This document shows positions 40,205-53,580 of a DNA stretch of 64,000 nt, piece after piece. A program made the translations under genes and the position numbers. This stretch comes from Pyxicephalus adspersus (lineage: Eukaryota; Chordata; Amphibia; Anura; Pyxicephalidae): positions 23,805,963 through 23,869,962 of the forward strand of contig NC_092866.1 of NCBI RefSeq assembly GCF_032062135.1, written 5' to 3'. Under the pieces are notes generated by a model, which did not search any database, had not been told where the DNA came from, and worked only from the letters and a program-made list of their open reading frames with translations. The number at the start of each line of letters is the position of its first letter. Within the stretch, counting starts at the first letter, position 1.

Positions 40205-40560
40205 CTTGTCACGGTGTGTCAGGGTGGTATAGTGGACCTTACGTGTTACCAGCCCACCAGTCTAAGCAGCAGCTTGGTTTTCTCCAGAGAGGTGAGAATG
40301 TTGCAATTCTGGCTGTAGCCGGGTTGTGGCCCCTGAGCACGCAGGGGCTGGTAACTGCTGACGGGACCAAAGCGTAGTACAGGAGCGTGAGCTAGTAGCA
40401 TAGTCATACGAACCCTAAAGAATACCCAGAAAGTAGGTAGTAGGGCTTGTAACAGTACCTCTGCTGGCCATTTCTCTAAACGATAACTAAGTGAATGGTC
40501 ATGGGTTTTTAAATATCTGCTTTTTAGGGAGCCCTTAAGTATCAACATCTGTATTAGCTA
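40205..40560. other. GC-rich insert of unknown type, possibly an eroded repeat
   Basis: About 350 bp of markedly higher GC than the surroundings, starting TGTCACGGTGTGTCAGGG. A minus-strand frame of 100 codons (40246-40548) has no recognisable domain. The TG start suggests a solo LTR, but no clear CA end with a target duplication was found. Confidence 0.25.
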
Positions 40561-42355
40561 CATAAGTTCATTGCATCAATCAGTCTTAACCCACCACACT
40601 TCTTAAAGTACACTTGTCATGTACTTGAATTTGTAAAGTCAGTATAAATGCAATACACTCTGGATTTCTCCTTTGTATAATGGCCCCTAAAACTGGTGTA
40701 CTGATTTTAATGCAATGTTCAGGAATGCTTCCTCTTACATTCCTGCATGTAATCATCATCTCTTACTGACTTACAAAGACCCAGACATATGCCAAAGCTC
40801 CAGTTCGGATTAAAAAGTTGCATACCTTAATATTTTCATTTGTGGCGTTTGTGTAAACTGTTGTTAGGTTAGTAAAAAGTTGAAGACCTTTGAATTAGTT
40901 GAAGAGTCTACAATATTGTATTGACCTTTCCTTCACACAGAAAGTATTTTATCATTATTCATTTCAGGCTATAAAATACATTTGTTGCCATTCTAAGACC
41001 CTACTTCATAAAGGATCAGCTGTTTATTATAGTTTTAGATGATCGAGTAGTAATTTAGGCTCTATGTTATATTTATTCTGACACATTTCTGAATGTATTA
41101 AAAATACCTGTTTCCTGCAAATTAGAAAGTGAATACTTAGCCTGGCTCTCTTCCATGGAGTAGGCAAGATCCTTCAGAATCCATCACTTCTGAAAGTGTC
41201 TATCCCCTGATCCTCTGTAACACTGCAGTTCTTTCCACTGACCCCAACATCCCTAGAGGAAACCATGACGAAGAGGCCGACAGAAGGAACCCCAGTATTA
41301 AATATCCAGAGATTAGTGTCTGAAGAGAATATAGCTAATCAATTCTCTATACCACAGTGGCCTTTTGTATTGTGGCAGGAGAGGTAAGTATTCCATTTTT
41401 TCTTTGCAGGTGAAAGTTCTAGGACCACTTTTGGGTAACCAAAGGAGATTCTTTAGGATAATGAAATTTAGTCACCAATCACCACCTTCGAAGCAAACAA
41501 AACATGCTTAGTCAATGAAAAGCAAAGTTCATGCAAGTTTTTTTCATACTTATTTAAAACTTTCCAGTAAGCAAGAAACGTTCAGTTGGGTAAGTGCTTG
41601 AAACTTTAAAGTGGAGTAACTTTTAGCTGAGCACAATTATTTCAGGAAGATTTAGCATGCAGTGGTAGAATTTAAATAATGTTGTTAAAGAGAGGAACCT
41701 CTATCATTCCCAGAACTCCATCCCCTGAGTACAGCACACTGTGTCTTTGTTGGGCAGGTACATTGTCAGTCACACAGTGTTTAGTGATAGTCACCAGTTA
41801 TCTTTGTGTCAGTTCTCTCCTGAGACTGTTATATTTAAAACGCAACAGTAAGAGAAACTTCCCAAGGCAACATAAGATGTTGCCACTGGCATCTCTTTGC
41901 AGGCTTAAAAAAAAAATTATTATACGTTTTGCTTGTTAAAATATAGTGTTTGCTATGCATTCTTACAAAATAAACAAGCTGTCAGCTACGTGAGTCATTC
42001 CATGATGTGCCTACTAGACAAGCAGATTTCTGTGTGAGCCAGAACAGAGGGGAACATTCTAAAGCCGTACTGATAAACTACAGTACCATCATCCTCCACC
42101 TGTTTACAGTAGATTGGGGGAGCATTTTCTAACTTGATCAGCATGATTTCCATAACACACTAAATGGTCTGCTTCTACTTCTGAATGACAATACTATTAT
42201 ATCATGTTGGGACTATAAATAACATCCACCTAAATTATAGAGATAAGGAGAGGCTGCTTTATAATTTTACATACATCCTTTCTCGAGGTGACAGTTTGGA
42301 CCTAAATAGATATACAATATCTGTATCTGTAATATATGTATTAGCATTGCCAAAC

Positions 42356-42715
42356 TAGGACAGCACGGTGGCTCAGGGGTTAGCACTCCGGCCTTTGCAG
42401 CGCTAGGTCCCAGGTTCAATTCCCAGCCAGGACATTATCTGCATAGAGTTTGCAGGTTCTCCCCGTGTCTGCGTGGGTTTCCTCTGGGTACTCCGGTTTC
42501 CTCCCACATCCCAAAAACATTCAGTTAGGTTAATTGGCTTCTCCCTAACAATTGACCTTAGACTACATTAATCACATATGACTATGGTAGGCAAATTAGA
42601 TTGTGAGCTCCTTTGAGGGGCAGTTAGTGACAGGACTATGGACTTTGTACAGCGCTGCGTAATATGGTGCTATATAAATACTCTATAATAATAATAATAA
42701 TAATAATAATAGGAC
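42356..42715 (+). repeat. tRNA-derived SINE with (AAT)n tail and TAGGAC target duplication
   Basis: TAGGAC flanks the element at 42356-42361 and 42710-42715. The 348-bp body begins AGCACGGTGGCTCAGGGG, with a pol III A box (TGGCTCAGGGGT, 42369-42380) and B box (GGTTCAATTCC, 42413-42423), continues through a conserved core (GGAGTTTGCAGG-like, TGTCTGCGTGGGTTTCCTC), and ends GCTATATAAATA plus an AAT run. This is a full-length tRNA-headed SINE whose tail resembles that of an L2/CR1-type LINE. It is not a tRNA gene. Confidence 0.85.
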
Positions 42716-42920
42716 GGAAAGTGTGTTCATCTCACCTAATTGAGAAAACGTTTACAAATAAAACAAATGTAGCCACCATGTTTAAAGGCTTGTAAGCTGC
42801 GAAGTATTACATTTTTGTTCCAGGGTTTGGATACACTTTAGCCCAAGTGGAGAGTTCTCCTGGCTAGTAATATAAGCTTTGGTATCCATCACTATAAAAA
42901 CTAATTTCTCCTGCTACATT

Positions 42921-43141
42921 GGTCCTGATTTATTAAAGCTCTCCAAGGCTGGAGAGGATACACTTTCAGTGAAGCTCTGTGATCCAGCAAACCTAGAATG
43001 GATTGCCTAAATGTCATTTGCTATTTGTTAGCCAATGCATTCAATCTTGGTCCAGATCCATTCCAGGTTTGCTGAATCACCCAGCTTCACTGATGAAAGT
43101 GTATCCTCTCCAGCCTTGGGGAGCTTAAATAAATCAGGTCC
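42921..43141. repeat. GGGCCTGATTT palindromic MITE, copy 5
   Basis: It begins GGTCCTGATTTATTAAAGC and ends TAAATAAATCAGGTCC, with ATT on both flanks and well-preserved complementary halves (GATCCAGCAAACCTAGAATG and CATTCCAGGTTTGCTGAATC). About 221 bp. Confidence 0.85.
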
Positions 43142-44239
43142 ATTATGTGAAGTAATTGAAAAAAAATGAAAATTTGAGAATAAGACACATTCCTAATCAA
43201 TATGAAAGGTGAGATTTGTACTTGACTTACAATCATTTTTAGTCACCATACTTTAGGGAAAGCAGCATGTTCCTGCAAATGATAGAATTAAGTTATTTAT
43301 TGTCAGATTAGTAATTATGAGGTTGTATTTTAAGGAGAGCACGTACTTTCCTTCTGGGATGTTGGTTCCTTACTGGCCAACATAACTTTAAATCACTCCA
43401 TTGACTCTTGCTGGCCAGCAACAGTGGCACCCATTTTAAACATGTATTATGTGTTATTTAAAATGTGTTCTATAGACAATCAAAATACTGCAGAGCTTTT
43501 TGTGGGTACAAAAGAACAAAATGCAAAAGAATAAAAAGCTCAATAGAGTTAAAGGCACATTTATACACGGCAACAAATCTTATACACTGTACAGTGTCCA
43601 AATGGTTGAACTTGATGGACATTTTTTTTTCAACCTATGTAGAACACTAAGCAATCTACATAAATAATGATGAGATAAAAGTAAATTTTCATTAGTTGAT
43701 GCATTTTAAACTTTCTCATCGCCTGAAGCTGCATTATTGAATGATTTAAAGGAAAACATAAAAAACATGTAATGATGAAAGCCATCTAACTGTCATTTTG
43801 TTTTTGAAGGTCTAAGCTATGAGACTGTTGTACATAATATGGCTTCAATGTTTAGGGCTTTGGACCAGGAAAGCTATTCAAAACAGGTGGTGCTGATTCT
43901 TCATTGGTTGCATGTTAGAGGCTAATTAGGACAGCAAAGGCAAATCCCATATTTTTTCCAGGTTTCCTTTACTAAATACAGCAAAAGCTAGACTGAAATG
44001 AATATTTTTTTTCAGCACCTAAAATATATGTGCCACAACACTCCCTCAGAGCGTGTATATTCTGAATAAATAGTTTATTGGTGGAACTACCAAGGGATGT
44101 TTTACAATGAACAGTATGGTGATACCAGTATGTTAGAACTTGTTCCTGGGTAGTGGGAGGAGAGGGCTAAAGTTGCAAAAGGCTGACATAACATGACTTA
44201 TTTTCTTTTACACTTATTATTCTGCAAAGTAGTTAACTT

Positions 44240-44510
44240 ATTTAGGTGTCTGTGTTTTCACTAATGCCCTCTGGCATGCTGTGCATTACCGTATTTTATT
44301 AATTCAGTTTTAACTGCAGTTTTGTTGCATCTGGAAGGCAGGGAAATACTGTTTTGCATTAGCATAATGCTGAGACTTATTACCGCCATATTTCATTAAA
44401 TATTCAGTAGGTACATTTGCATTCCTATTGAATGCATTGACCAGAAAGGCTATCGCTGATGGGCAGTCTGTAAAAGATTTTATGTCATTAAAAGAAATGG
44501 GACAGGGAAA
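44240..44510. promoter_or_regulatory. repeat-free complex block with octamer-like sites
   Basis: Contains ATTTGCAT (44415-44422), an exact POU octamer in inverse orientation, and TTTTGCATTAGCATAATG nearby. The text is non-repetitive and resembles a conserved enhancer. No conservation test was possible. Confidence 0.28.
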
Positions 44511-45239
44511 ATCATTATAGTGGGGTCTGTTTTAACCCTAGCATTGTACCACTCTCTTATATTTAGCTCCATGTACCTCCTTGCTAAAGGGAAAAAGGGT
44601 CCTTCATTGACCTGAAAATAGCCTGCAGCTTGTAAGCCTAACAGTAGCAATTGAACAAAGTACTGGGTGATTACTATATTTCCTTTAAGCTTTCTACTCA
44701 CCTACATTAACTTCAAATGGCAGTCCAATGTACTAGCTCTGAAGTGGTTTCTTGCTTCACTACAATACTAAAAAGAATACCTAGCACTGTTTAGTATTCA
44801 CAATTTCAAATTAATTTGATCATTTATAGTAGCAGCTAAGGTGGAAAATTGTATAAATGTTAGGAGAAATGTTATGAAATATTTTGTTACCCAAAATGCT
44901 GCAGGTGTGTTTTGTCATTATGCCATTATGGTGCATTACCAGCCCATATAAATGAATAGGCTCACTTTACCTAATGCACATTATCACACAACATAAAGCA
45001 TTTGCAATAAATGTACTATTCAACAGTAGGTGGAGGTTAGGGGTATGCCCTTGCTATCAGGATCTGGGGTCTGCTTTTAAAATGAAGCTTGAAAACCAGA
45101 TTTATAAGAAAATACAAAACATATTGTCTTTTTTATAACTGTATTACAAAGGGAATTCTTCTAAACTTTTCCTGTATACAATATTTTATATACCATACTG
45201 TTAAGGTCTGGCACATGGAAGCTTTTAAGGTCTTCTGTT

Positions 45240-45540
45240 GCTCAGCGCAGGACCACAACTTGGTTACCAGCTGAGAGGAGCCATTCTCCGAGAGGAGAGA
45301 TGTGGCAAAGCGAATGAGGTCAGAGACACATAATCATTCTGACAGGCCATTTCACTTTACATTTAATGCATTTCTGAACACAGTAGGGATTATTTACTGA
45401 CAGTTCATGCCTGTTTACCCATTTTTCCAGCTGAACGTAAAGGAATGTGTATTCCATGATCTGGCTTACAAGCGATGCCACAGGTTTAGTGTTTAACAGA
45501 CACAGCCTGTCAAATGCACTGAAATGTCAAATGGAATAGA
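45240..45540. promoter_or_regulatory. repeat-free complex block, possible regulatory element
   Basis: About 300 bp of balanced, non-repetitive sequence (CAGCGCAGGACCACAACTTG to GACACAGCCTGTCAAATGC) between AT-rich flanks. No coding frame. Texture only. Confidence 0.25.
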
Positions 45541-45889
45541 CACATCTTAAATTACATATTAAACCTACTAAGACTGTGTACAGGCAAGCACAGACCTTCT
45601 ATACTGATATTGTCCAAGAAACATGATGTGCAGTAGCCATTTAGAAATGATTTCAGTTTTCTTATTTATACTTGCTGTTTGTTACAGCAGATCATTTAAC
45701 TTTTGCTTTGGTTTGATGGAACTATGTTCCCCATTTCTCTCAAATATATCAGCAGTGCTGCTTAGAACCTTCAACACCACTGCCTATATACTGTTTTCTC
45801 TTTAAAATGTAAAAATGTTGTCAAATACATTAAAAACAATAATGCTAATTATTGTTTTTAAATTTTTTTAATTTTTATATTAATATATA

Positions 45890-45894
<5 letters not shown>

Positions 45895-45924
<30 letters not shown>
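45895..45924. repeat. (TA)n microsatellite
   Basis: A pure TA run of about 15 repeats in a wider AT-rich tract; a shorter TA run follows at 46036-46054. Confidence 0.95.
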
Positions 45925-45931
<7 letters not shown>

Positions 45932-46164
45932 AAACCAGAAAGATTGCTACAAGTAAACTGAATGCTCTGAATTCTTCAAGAACCTGCAGAAAGTCTGCAC
46001 ATGGACTGTGAAGCAGGTTTTGAAAATGCTAGTACATATATATATATATATATAAAAGATGCAGATTTTGGGGTGTAATTTGACTTTTAGTTCTGCAGAG
46101 GTACAGGAATAGTGGTGGGATATACAGTAACTCATTATTTGATGGTAGGTGGAGTGGTTATGCC

Positions 46165-46265
46165 AGTGTGTTTCAAGATACCAGTAGGGTGTTCTGGGAC
46201 TTGTAGTTTTACAGGGGCAGCTGAAAGACTAAATTGTGCAGCATGTTTCCCTATGCTAGGTTGAG
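46165..46265. repeat. fragment of a dispersed repeat (GGGACTTGTAGTTTTACA type)
   Basis: GGTGTTCTGGGACTTGTAG followed by TTTTACAGGGGCAGCTG is a phrase I recognise from dispersed repeats in amphibian genomes. No termini were defined. Confidence 0.35.
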
Positions 46266-47059
46266 TACAAACTATATATTGAGAAGTGCCTTAAATCTAA
46301 TGTAATTTCTATACTAATTTTACTTCAATAATTGGATACAGGATAGAATGCTGGGTAAGAATGTATCTTTATTCAAGTCTTTCAAACATTTACATACCAC
46401 ACATCAGGCGAGCCTATGTTCTGTCTCACTATAGTTGTTCAGGTACTGCAACATTTTTAATGGTTCTTAATGCCACGGGTATGGCATGTTGCTTTATAAT
46501 GTGGTTAGAGTATTAGTCTGTGTCTTGTTGATTTGTGCTTTTGATGCAGATTTTGTGATGTATTTATACAGCTCAGTGGCCTTGGACTCTTCAGCAGCAT
46601 TCTGTAATGGTCACTTTGATTTTGCAGATTGACATAGCTTTGTCTAATGTGAGATCATGTCATTTGGCAGCTTTTCTAAATACGTTTGGTAGTGCTGAAA
46701 TACTTTTATCTCTAGCCATAGGATCTGTTGTATTCTTATTCATAGTGTTTGGAATTCGGCTTCATCTCAGTCAGATGTTTCTATATATTGAGTGGATGAC
46801 CCTTGGTGTGTCCAGAATGATACTCTTTAAAACAAAGTGCTTCCATATTCTGCCAACAGTTTCTTTATGACCTGTGATTAGAATTTCTATTAATTATTTT
46901 CATAAATATACAAAAACACTCTACTTATGTTCTAGCCTTTCTCTAAAGAGTACTTGTGGTACTTAACTAAAGAATTTGCAGGCACATGTCAAATCCTCAT
47001 GCATTCACTGTGTTAAGAAAAAAATCTAGTACCCATGTTCATTCTGGGCACGCTGCTTA

Positions 47060-47185
47060 TATGGTTCATTGAATTCTAAAGGCAGCGATGAGAAAGTCCA
47101 TTCCAGCTGGAGTGATTGCAGCCAAACACAGGCAGGGCATCGGTGCCACATTAACCTCCTGTGCACAAGTCCTAATGCCAATACA
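47060..47185. promoter_or_regulatory. short repeat-free complex block, possible regulatory element
   Basis: About 125 bp of dense, GC-richer text (GGCAGCGATGAGAAAGTCC to GTCCTAATGCCAATACACG) in AT-rich surroundings. No coding frame. Texture only. Confidence 0.22.
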
Positions 47186-48627
47186 CGATTGCAGATAATT
47201 TTATTTTAAGGTAATGCTTGTCATATCTGTTATACAGACATGAGACAACATACATAATATTATAATATTTATGTACCCTTTTGCAGGACATCGAGACACT
47301 AGGCAAGAACCACATCCATTGGAGCATGCTCCAAATGGCAGCAAAGTGCCAAAGGGGCTACTTAGATGTTTTATGGAACAATGATACAATTAAACAACAG
47401 ACTGACTTTTCACGTTAATGCACACAAACTCTTAATTGTAATCTAGAACAATGTTATTCCTCAGTCTCCATTAAAAACACAGAGGGTAGTCTGTAACAGT
47501 GAAATGTTTGAGACCCTTGGTCATGGAGTATTGAGCATGTAATGGTGTTAGCAACTGTGAAACAAAACATCTTATGCAGAACAGTGTACTGTAAGATTGC
47601 CATATAACATGAAATGTAAACTTGTTGAAAGATGCAGATATACCATATGTTTTTTACATTGAACCTGGAATAAAAGAACATCCAGAAGTATACCTGCTTT
47701 ATCTGAAGCATTGCTTATTAGTTCTAATGAAGTGTTTTTACAGAATAGCACCAGAATATTCATGGAGCTCTGTTTATGGCACACTCTTGAGTACATTTAC
47801 TGTTTGTCAGAAGTGCAAACTAGTGAACATATGAGGCTTTAAGACAGGCCATCTGTTAGTCTTAGACTCTTGGATGACGGTCAAACTGCTTTAAAAATAA
47901 GCGCATCTGACTGCAAGGGGCAGCAGACATGGTTTTCATTCAACCATCAGAAAGAAATAAAAAAATGAATTTATTTCATGCACTTTAATTTTATAGTTAA
48001 GGTTTGCCTTTTTGGGACAGCCAATAAAATGTATAAAAAAGTATATAGTAGGCTGCAGATATATGGATATGGTGCTTTAATTAGTTAGTATTCATTTATA
48101 TATATATTCACAATATTTAACTGCAACTTCCAGTAATTCAGAACTATTCATAACAATGCTGGCTCCAGAGGTAATTTTCTTCTGCTTCACATTTTTTAGT
48201 CATATTGGTAGATTATTTTGATTCTGAATAAAATATTGCTATTTTGATGCATTTTTTAATGGTATTGGTGGGGGCCCTCCAATATGAAAACATTTATATT
48301 GGATAGTCAAATGTTCTATTGCATACTTAATGCATGGTATAGCAGCATTAATGGATACAATGAATAGTGTTCTTTGACCTTTGATTTCAGCCAAGACATT
48401 ATGTAACATTTATATTCCTAGATATATGGAAGGAAACTGCAGTTTTTTTTATTTTAAATTTGCAGGTCTTTGTAATAGGCTCATCCTTTCCCACAGAAAT
48501 TGTAAAGCCATAGGACCCTGTAATTATTGTGCTATTAAGAAGATATCTGCTGCCTTAATAAAACTGTAATTTTACTACTTCTTTTAGACTGTAGATTGGC
48601 TTACTGTGACAACCATGTTTTCTTGCA

Positions 48628-48854
48628 TTGGGCCTGATTTATTAAAGCTCTCCAAGACTGGAGAGGATACACTTTCATTGATGAAGCTAGGTGATCCAGA
48701 AAACCTGAAATGGATTTCTTAAAAGTAATTATCTATTTGTTAGTAAATGTTTTCAGTCCTGGACCAGATCTATTCCAGGTTTACTAGATCACTCAGCTTC
48801 ACTGATCAAACATTATCCCCTCCAGTCTTGGAGAGCTTTAATAAATCAGGCCCA
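48628..48854. repeat. GGGCCTGATTT palindromic MITE, copy 6
   Basis: It begins TTGGGCCTGATTTATTAAAG and ends TTTAATAAATCAGGCCCA, flanked by ATT on both sides. It is one of the best-preserved copies, with halves pairing across CTCTCCAAGACTGGAGAGG and CCTCCAGTCTTGGAGAGC. Confidence 0.88.
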
Positions 48855-50099
48855 TTGAACTTCAATTTAAATTTCAATTTCACTTGTAATATAAACACAG
48901 GATTTATTAGGAAATAATACAGTCTATGAAATAATGAATAATAATTTAAAAGTGCAAAATAAAGCATTTTAGTCACATAAAGTTATTTTAAACAGGTAAA
49001 CACAGAATTAACTAATTAAAACATATGATTCCTCACTGTACCTTCCTATGAGGGGAACTGTTTGAATTCCATACATAAAGCAGTATCATACCATACAGCA
49101 TGAATTAAGAAGCCATTCAATGCAGACAGGGGAACAGAATGTCATATAAATTAGGATATTTGGCAGTAATGCACATTTGGCTGACCTGCCAAGCAATAAG
49201 TAAGGAATGAAAGCAAATATGTTACCTGCACTTTTAGCAAAGACTAGTTATGCAAGACTAATCCATACTCATTTAGTTGATGTCATTTAAAAGATAATGT
49301 ACAATCAACACTAGATGGGGGAAACACAGCCTGCATGTTAAAGGCAGCATCTGAAATCTGTGTGGCTGCTGCATTGATTGTGCTAGGCAGGTCAATAACA
49401 GAATGGCATGTGGTTCTAAATCTGATAATGAAGTACTCAATGGGAACTCTGCTCTCTAAAACAATACAGAAACAAGGCATGCTCAACTAAACATGCCTGG
49501 CATTTGTTATATTGTTAATATATATCAGGCTCATGGTAAAATCAGGACCTGTAAAGGGGATCAATATTTTTGTATTTACATATCATTGTCAACATAAGGT
49601 CATTTTTGTGTGTACGGACAACAAAAACCAAAAGCCAACACAGGGGGTTTCACTTAATAAAAACATGATAGACATGATGCTTCTGTACATAACTTTCAAA
49701 AAAGATGAGGCCATTAAAACAATAGGCCAAATCTTCAGAGAGGATGTGCACTGCAGAGAATCAAGAGCCTAATTATCTGTTGCGGAGACACTTATAAGTT
49801 TATGTTGGGAGTGATATTTGTGAAGCTGAAAATGAGGACAAATGCACAAAATTCCAATAGGGAGGATGGTAAAAGTTCCTGGCACAATTTGGGGAACAAT
49901 TTCAAGACTGCTAACATGGGGTAACAGTAATGGTCACTAAACTAGGCAAATTATGTCTGACATATTAATTATTCATACACAGATGATACAAGATGATTGA
50001 TGATGGACTCCATAGTATCCCTTTTCATTGTCATCTCTATTCTATTGGAGTGGTTATAAAATGGTAATGTTTATCAAAATCTATTTCAATACTTGTCAC

Positions 50100-50250
50100 C
50101 AGGGGTGGATTTAGACAAAATGGGGCAAATATAAAGTAGCGACCCCATATGCACGACTTTGCAACTCCCTGCAACCCTGCCTTTCTGCCAGTTAGGGCCC
50201 TGGAAAAGCCGGGGGCAATTGCCCATTTTGCCCTACCCTAAATTTGTCCC
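50100..50250. repeat. short hAT-like nonautonomous element
   Basis: The left end CAGGGGTGGATTTAGACAAA with AATGGGGCAAAT is mirrored on the right by ATTGCCCATTTTGCCC and CCCTAAATTTGTCCC. The CAGGGG start suggests hAT affinity. About 150 bp, with imperfect termini and no clear 8-bp duplication. Confidence 0.5.
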
Positions 50251-51315
50251 ACATTCTCATTTACATACAAAGATGGCAGCAATTTTATGGGCAAATGAAA
50301 ATTCAGCCTAGGAAATCATCAATTCAGTAGGAAACTGTGACATTCTTAAGCTATAAGACTCCTCAGGTCACACTAAATACAGTAACTCCTTAAACATTGA
50401 TACTTTAGGTTTAGGTCTAAAATAATAGGTCAACCCTATTGGAGTTCTGTAATTCATTGCAATCATTTAGCCTTCTTGCTTCATGACTGTTCAATAAAAT
50501 ATCAAATGCAGGAGGACGGCATTGTTTTTAGTGGGTCTGCATAGCTATGTATACCTAGATGTGGTTTATTGATAGGACTAGTAAGGTGAAACATTGTGCA
50601 GCACTGCAGAACCTTTCATGAGCAGATATATTAGCCCCATGTAGATTTAACACACATTAATAAGGTTTACGTTAGAATAGTCTTTTATATATAGATCTAC
50701 ATAATCCTTACAAAAGAGGCTTTTTGGCAACCTTTTTGATTCAATCACATGTTTCATATATTTCATCAAACTATAATTTATTCAAATATTAAAACAGAGA
50801 AAGTTGCTTATCAAATATTAGTCATATATGTACAATGACTTTTCATAAACAATCAAATAATTCACCTGCTATATGGTGGTGCCACATGGTGGCATGATTG
50901 AACCAGGTGAATAGTGTACTTGTATACAGCCCTTAATTCGTCTGTCCAGGGCTGTGACTTGGTGAGAGAAGCAGCAGAATGATTGGATTGTTTTTTAATG
51001 GATTAAATTTCTCATTTCAACTTTGAAATCAGTCTTGCAATTCCTTAAGAAGGAGATTCTGCGAAACACGTCAAAATTGAGACTGAAAAGGCATTGTACA
51101 TGTATGACTGATATGTGATATCTGTAAAGAACTTTCAGATTGGATAATCAGCACAATTATCAAAGTATCTTCCCCACAAAAGCACAATTTTTAATACCCA
51201 TAGTTGCAAAACCCAGTGCATGTACATGCAAAGGCCAATCAGTATTTAAATTTAGTGATTACCTGACTGGCATGAAAGGTGGTTTGCTATGTAAAATTAT
51301 GTCTGAGGTCTTTTA

Positions 51316-51360
51316 AAATTCCCATAATTCCCTAACCGTAAAATTCCCATAATTCCCTAA
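51316..51360. repeat. short tandem duplication
   Basis: AAAATTCCCATAATTCCCTA occurs twice with CCGT between, giving a 25-bp period and about 1.9 copies. Confidence 0.9.
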
Positions 51361-51829
51361 GGAATTGTGTGTGGCCTGTAGCTAGTGTGAGAGGAGACGT
51401 AATAGATCAGGTTCCATCTGCCTGCTTTGCATGGTTTTTGAAAAAGTGCAAAGTAATTGAACTTAAAGTGTATTACTAGAATATGTAATAAATCAAATCT
51501 TTTTAGGATCTCCTGGAAATGACTTTTGGCAGAGAAGCAAGTTTTCATTATCCCATGCAGTATAGATTTTCAGAGCCTATGGGTGCACATGTACAATGCC
51601 TGCAGTAGCTGCTTGTCTTGTTTGTCATGTACAATCATCTACTGACAAACAGACCTGTACGGAAACAAAACACATGGAAAAAAAAGAACAATTTTTACCA
51701 CTGAGGACGACGAACAGATGACAGCGCAGACATTCGAGTTCATATAGCACAGTATACATTGTTCAATGCTGTCATCCTAACATGTTCCACACTCTGGGTG
51801 CTGGAGGACAAGGGGTAGCTTAACTGAAC

Positions 51830-51858
51830 AGTATATATGTATATATATATATATATAT
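51830..51858. repeat. (TA)n microsatellite
   Basis: TA run of about 14 repeats with one interruption (ATGT). Confidence 0.9.
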
Positions 51859-53513
51859 GGAATAAATACTATGTTCATACCAGTCTATAGTAAGCTGACT
51901 GCAAGATAAACATCTTTAAAAAAGTGCATCAAATTTATATTGCTTTTTGCCCATGTTGGACATTTCCCATTACATCCATTTTCAGTGCTTAAAATAAAAA
52001 AGTGAAAGGGGTTTTCTTTCATCCCCACACTGTCTGGAAATGAATTTGCACATTAAAACTACTTACAGACAAGGACAGTCCTGCCGCAAAATGATTATTC
52101 TAAAGAAAGTTTGTTGTACAGGCATGCACATTCACATCAGTTGAAAAAATAATATTTAATAAAATATAGAATAATAAAATAAATATATATAATATTATAG
52201 CTAAATATTTTCTTTGTTTCTGTGTAAAAATAATAATATCTTTACAATAAAAATACTACCTATAATGGTATAGTATGATATTGGATCTGTCCACTTTACA
52301 GACTGCTTCTGCTCAGCATTTTTAGCCATATCGTACTGCTTAGCCATTATTTCAGTAGTAAATGTGGAGAAAGCTCCTTGGCTCGCCACCATGTGGATGA
52401 AGCCCATATTAGAAAGTAGTAGTTTGCCTAAATGGGGTCATTGCACCCCATGAGACCGAGCCCTCTGAATGGAAGGTTCATTAGTTAACTATTTCCTCAA
52501 GACAATTTTCATTACAGACATGCCATTATGGTGATGGAGTGTCATTTATCAGCTTTTGGGCAGACAGAACATAATTTATGTATGCAGAGAAGTGTAAAAT
52601 TCTTAAAGTGAACCTGACATGAACATTTAATTTTAAATACGAACCACATATGTATAAGTATCTACTAAATATTTGTTGACATAAAAAGTTTGCTGCAGGT
52701 ACCTTCTGTTTAATTAGGGGGTCACATGAAATATATATTTTACATTCTTACATACTGCCTCTTGTGCGGGCAAGATAGCCACACCAGCTTTTTCTCTTGC
52801 ATATTGCAAACATATTAGTTTGCAAAATATTCCTCCTAACTCATATATTTACAAGTGTTGGTCTTGTCGATTTAAAGGTGTTATTGTTGATTCTGTATCA
52901 ACAGCACACAAAAGCACATTATATTTCCAGGATTTTAGAATTTCTGCAATTTTCCAATGAGACTTGCAACATCACAGGCGTCTCCATAATGTGGAGACAA
53001 TTGGGGGTATAATCCACCAGTGTGTCGTGAGAGTATTTGGAGTTTATAATTGGTTTTGAATGCCCAAATTACATCTATAATTTGGCAAATTTAGGCAAAA
53101 TTTAAAGCATTTAAATGCCATTGTGTGAGGTTCAGCTATGTCAAATGCAGCAGCCTTGCAGTGATGTGCAAAACACTGTAGTCCTAAATGGTTCATCAAA
53201 TGACATTCTTTGCTGATCTAAGTTAACCATGATCTGATTGGCCACTAGACTTTACAGCACCTTGTGCGTATTTATTATACAAAATAACCCAGGACCTATA
53301 AAATGTGTTTTTTTAAACTTGCAGAACTCCAGATATTAAAATTTTGTTACTGGATAGTTTATGCTGCTGTTTTCCCCTATTTCACTGATGACCATTTGGC
53401 AGCTCTATTCCTACAGCAACCATTCAGATGTTTTTTTCTTCCCTAGGAAAATTAACATAAACACTTGGCATCATGAAGATTTAGGACCCTTTTTAAAGGA
53501 GCAGAAATATTTA

Positions 53514-53517
<4 letters not shown>

Positions 53518-53578
<61 letters not shown>
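53518..53578. repeat. long (AT)n microsatellite
   Basis: About 30 uninterrupted AT repeats, the longest simple repeat in the window, 0.85 kb upstream of the last exon. Likely length-polymorphic. Confidence 0.97.

Positions 53579-53580
<2 letters not shown>

Noticed and set aside
42362..42440. tRNA-like sequence with A and B boxes
   Set aside because: It is the head of a SINE with an AAT tail and target duplication; it does not fold as a full tRNA gene.
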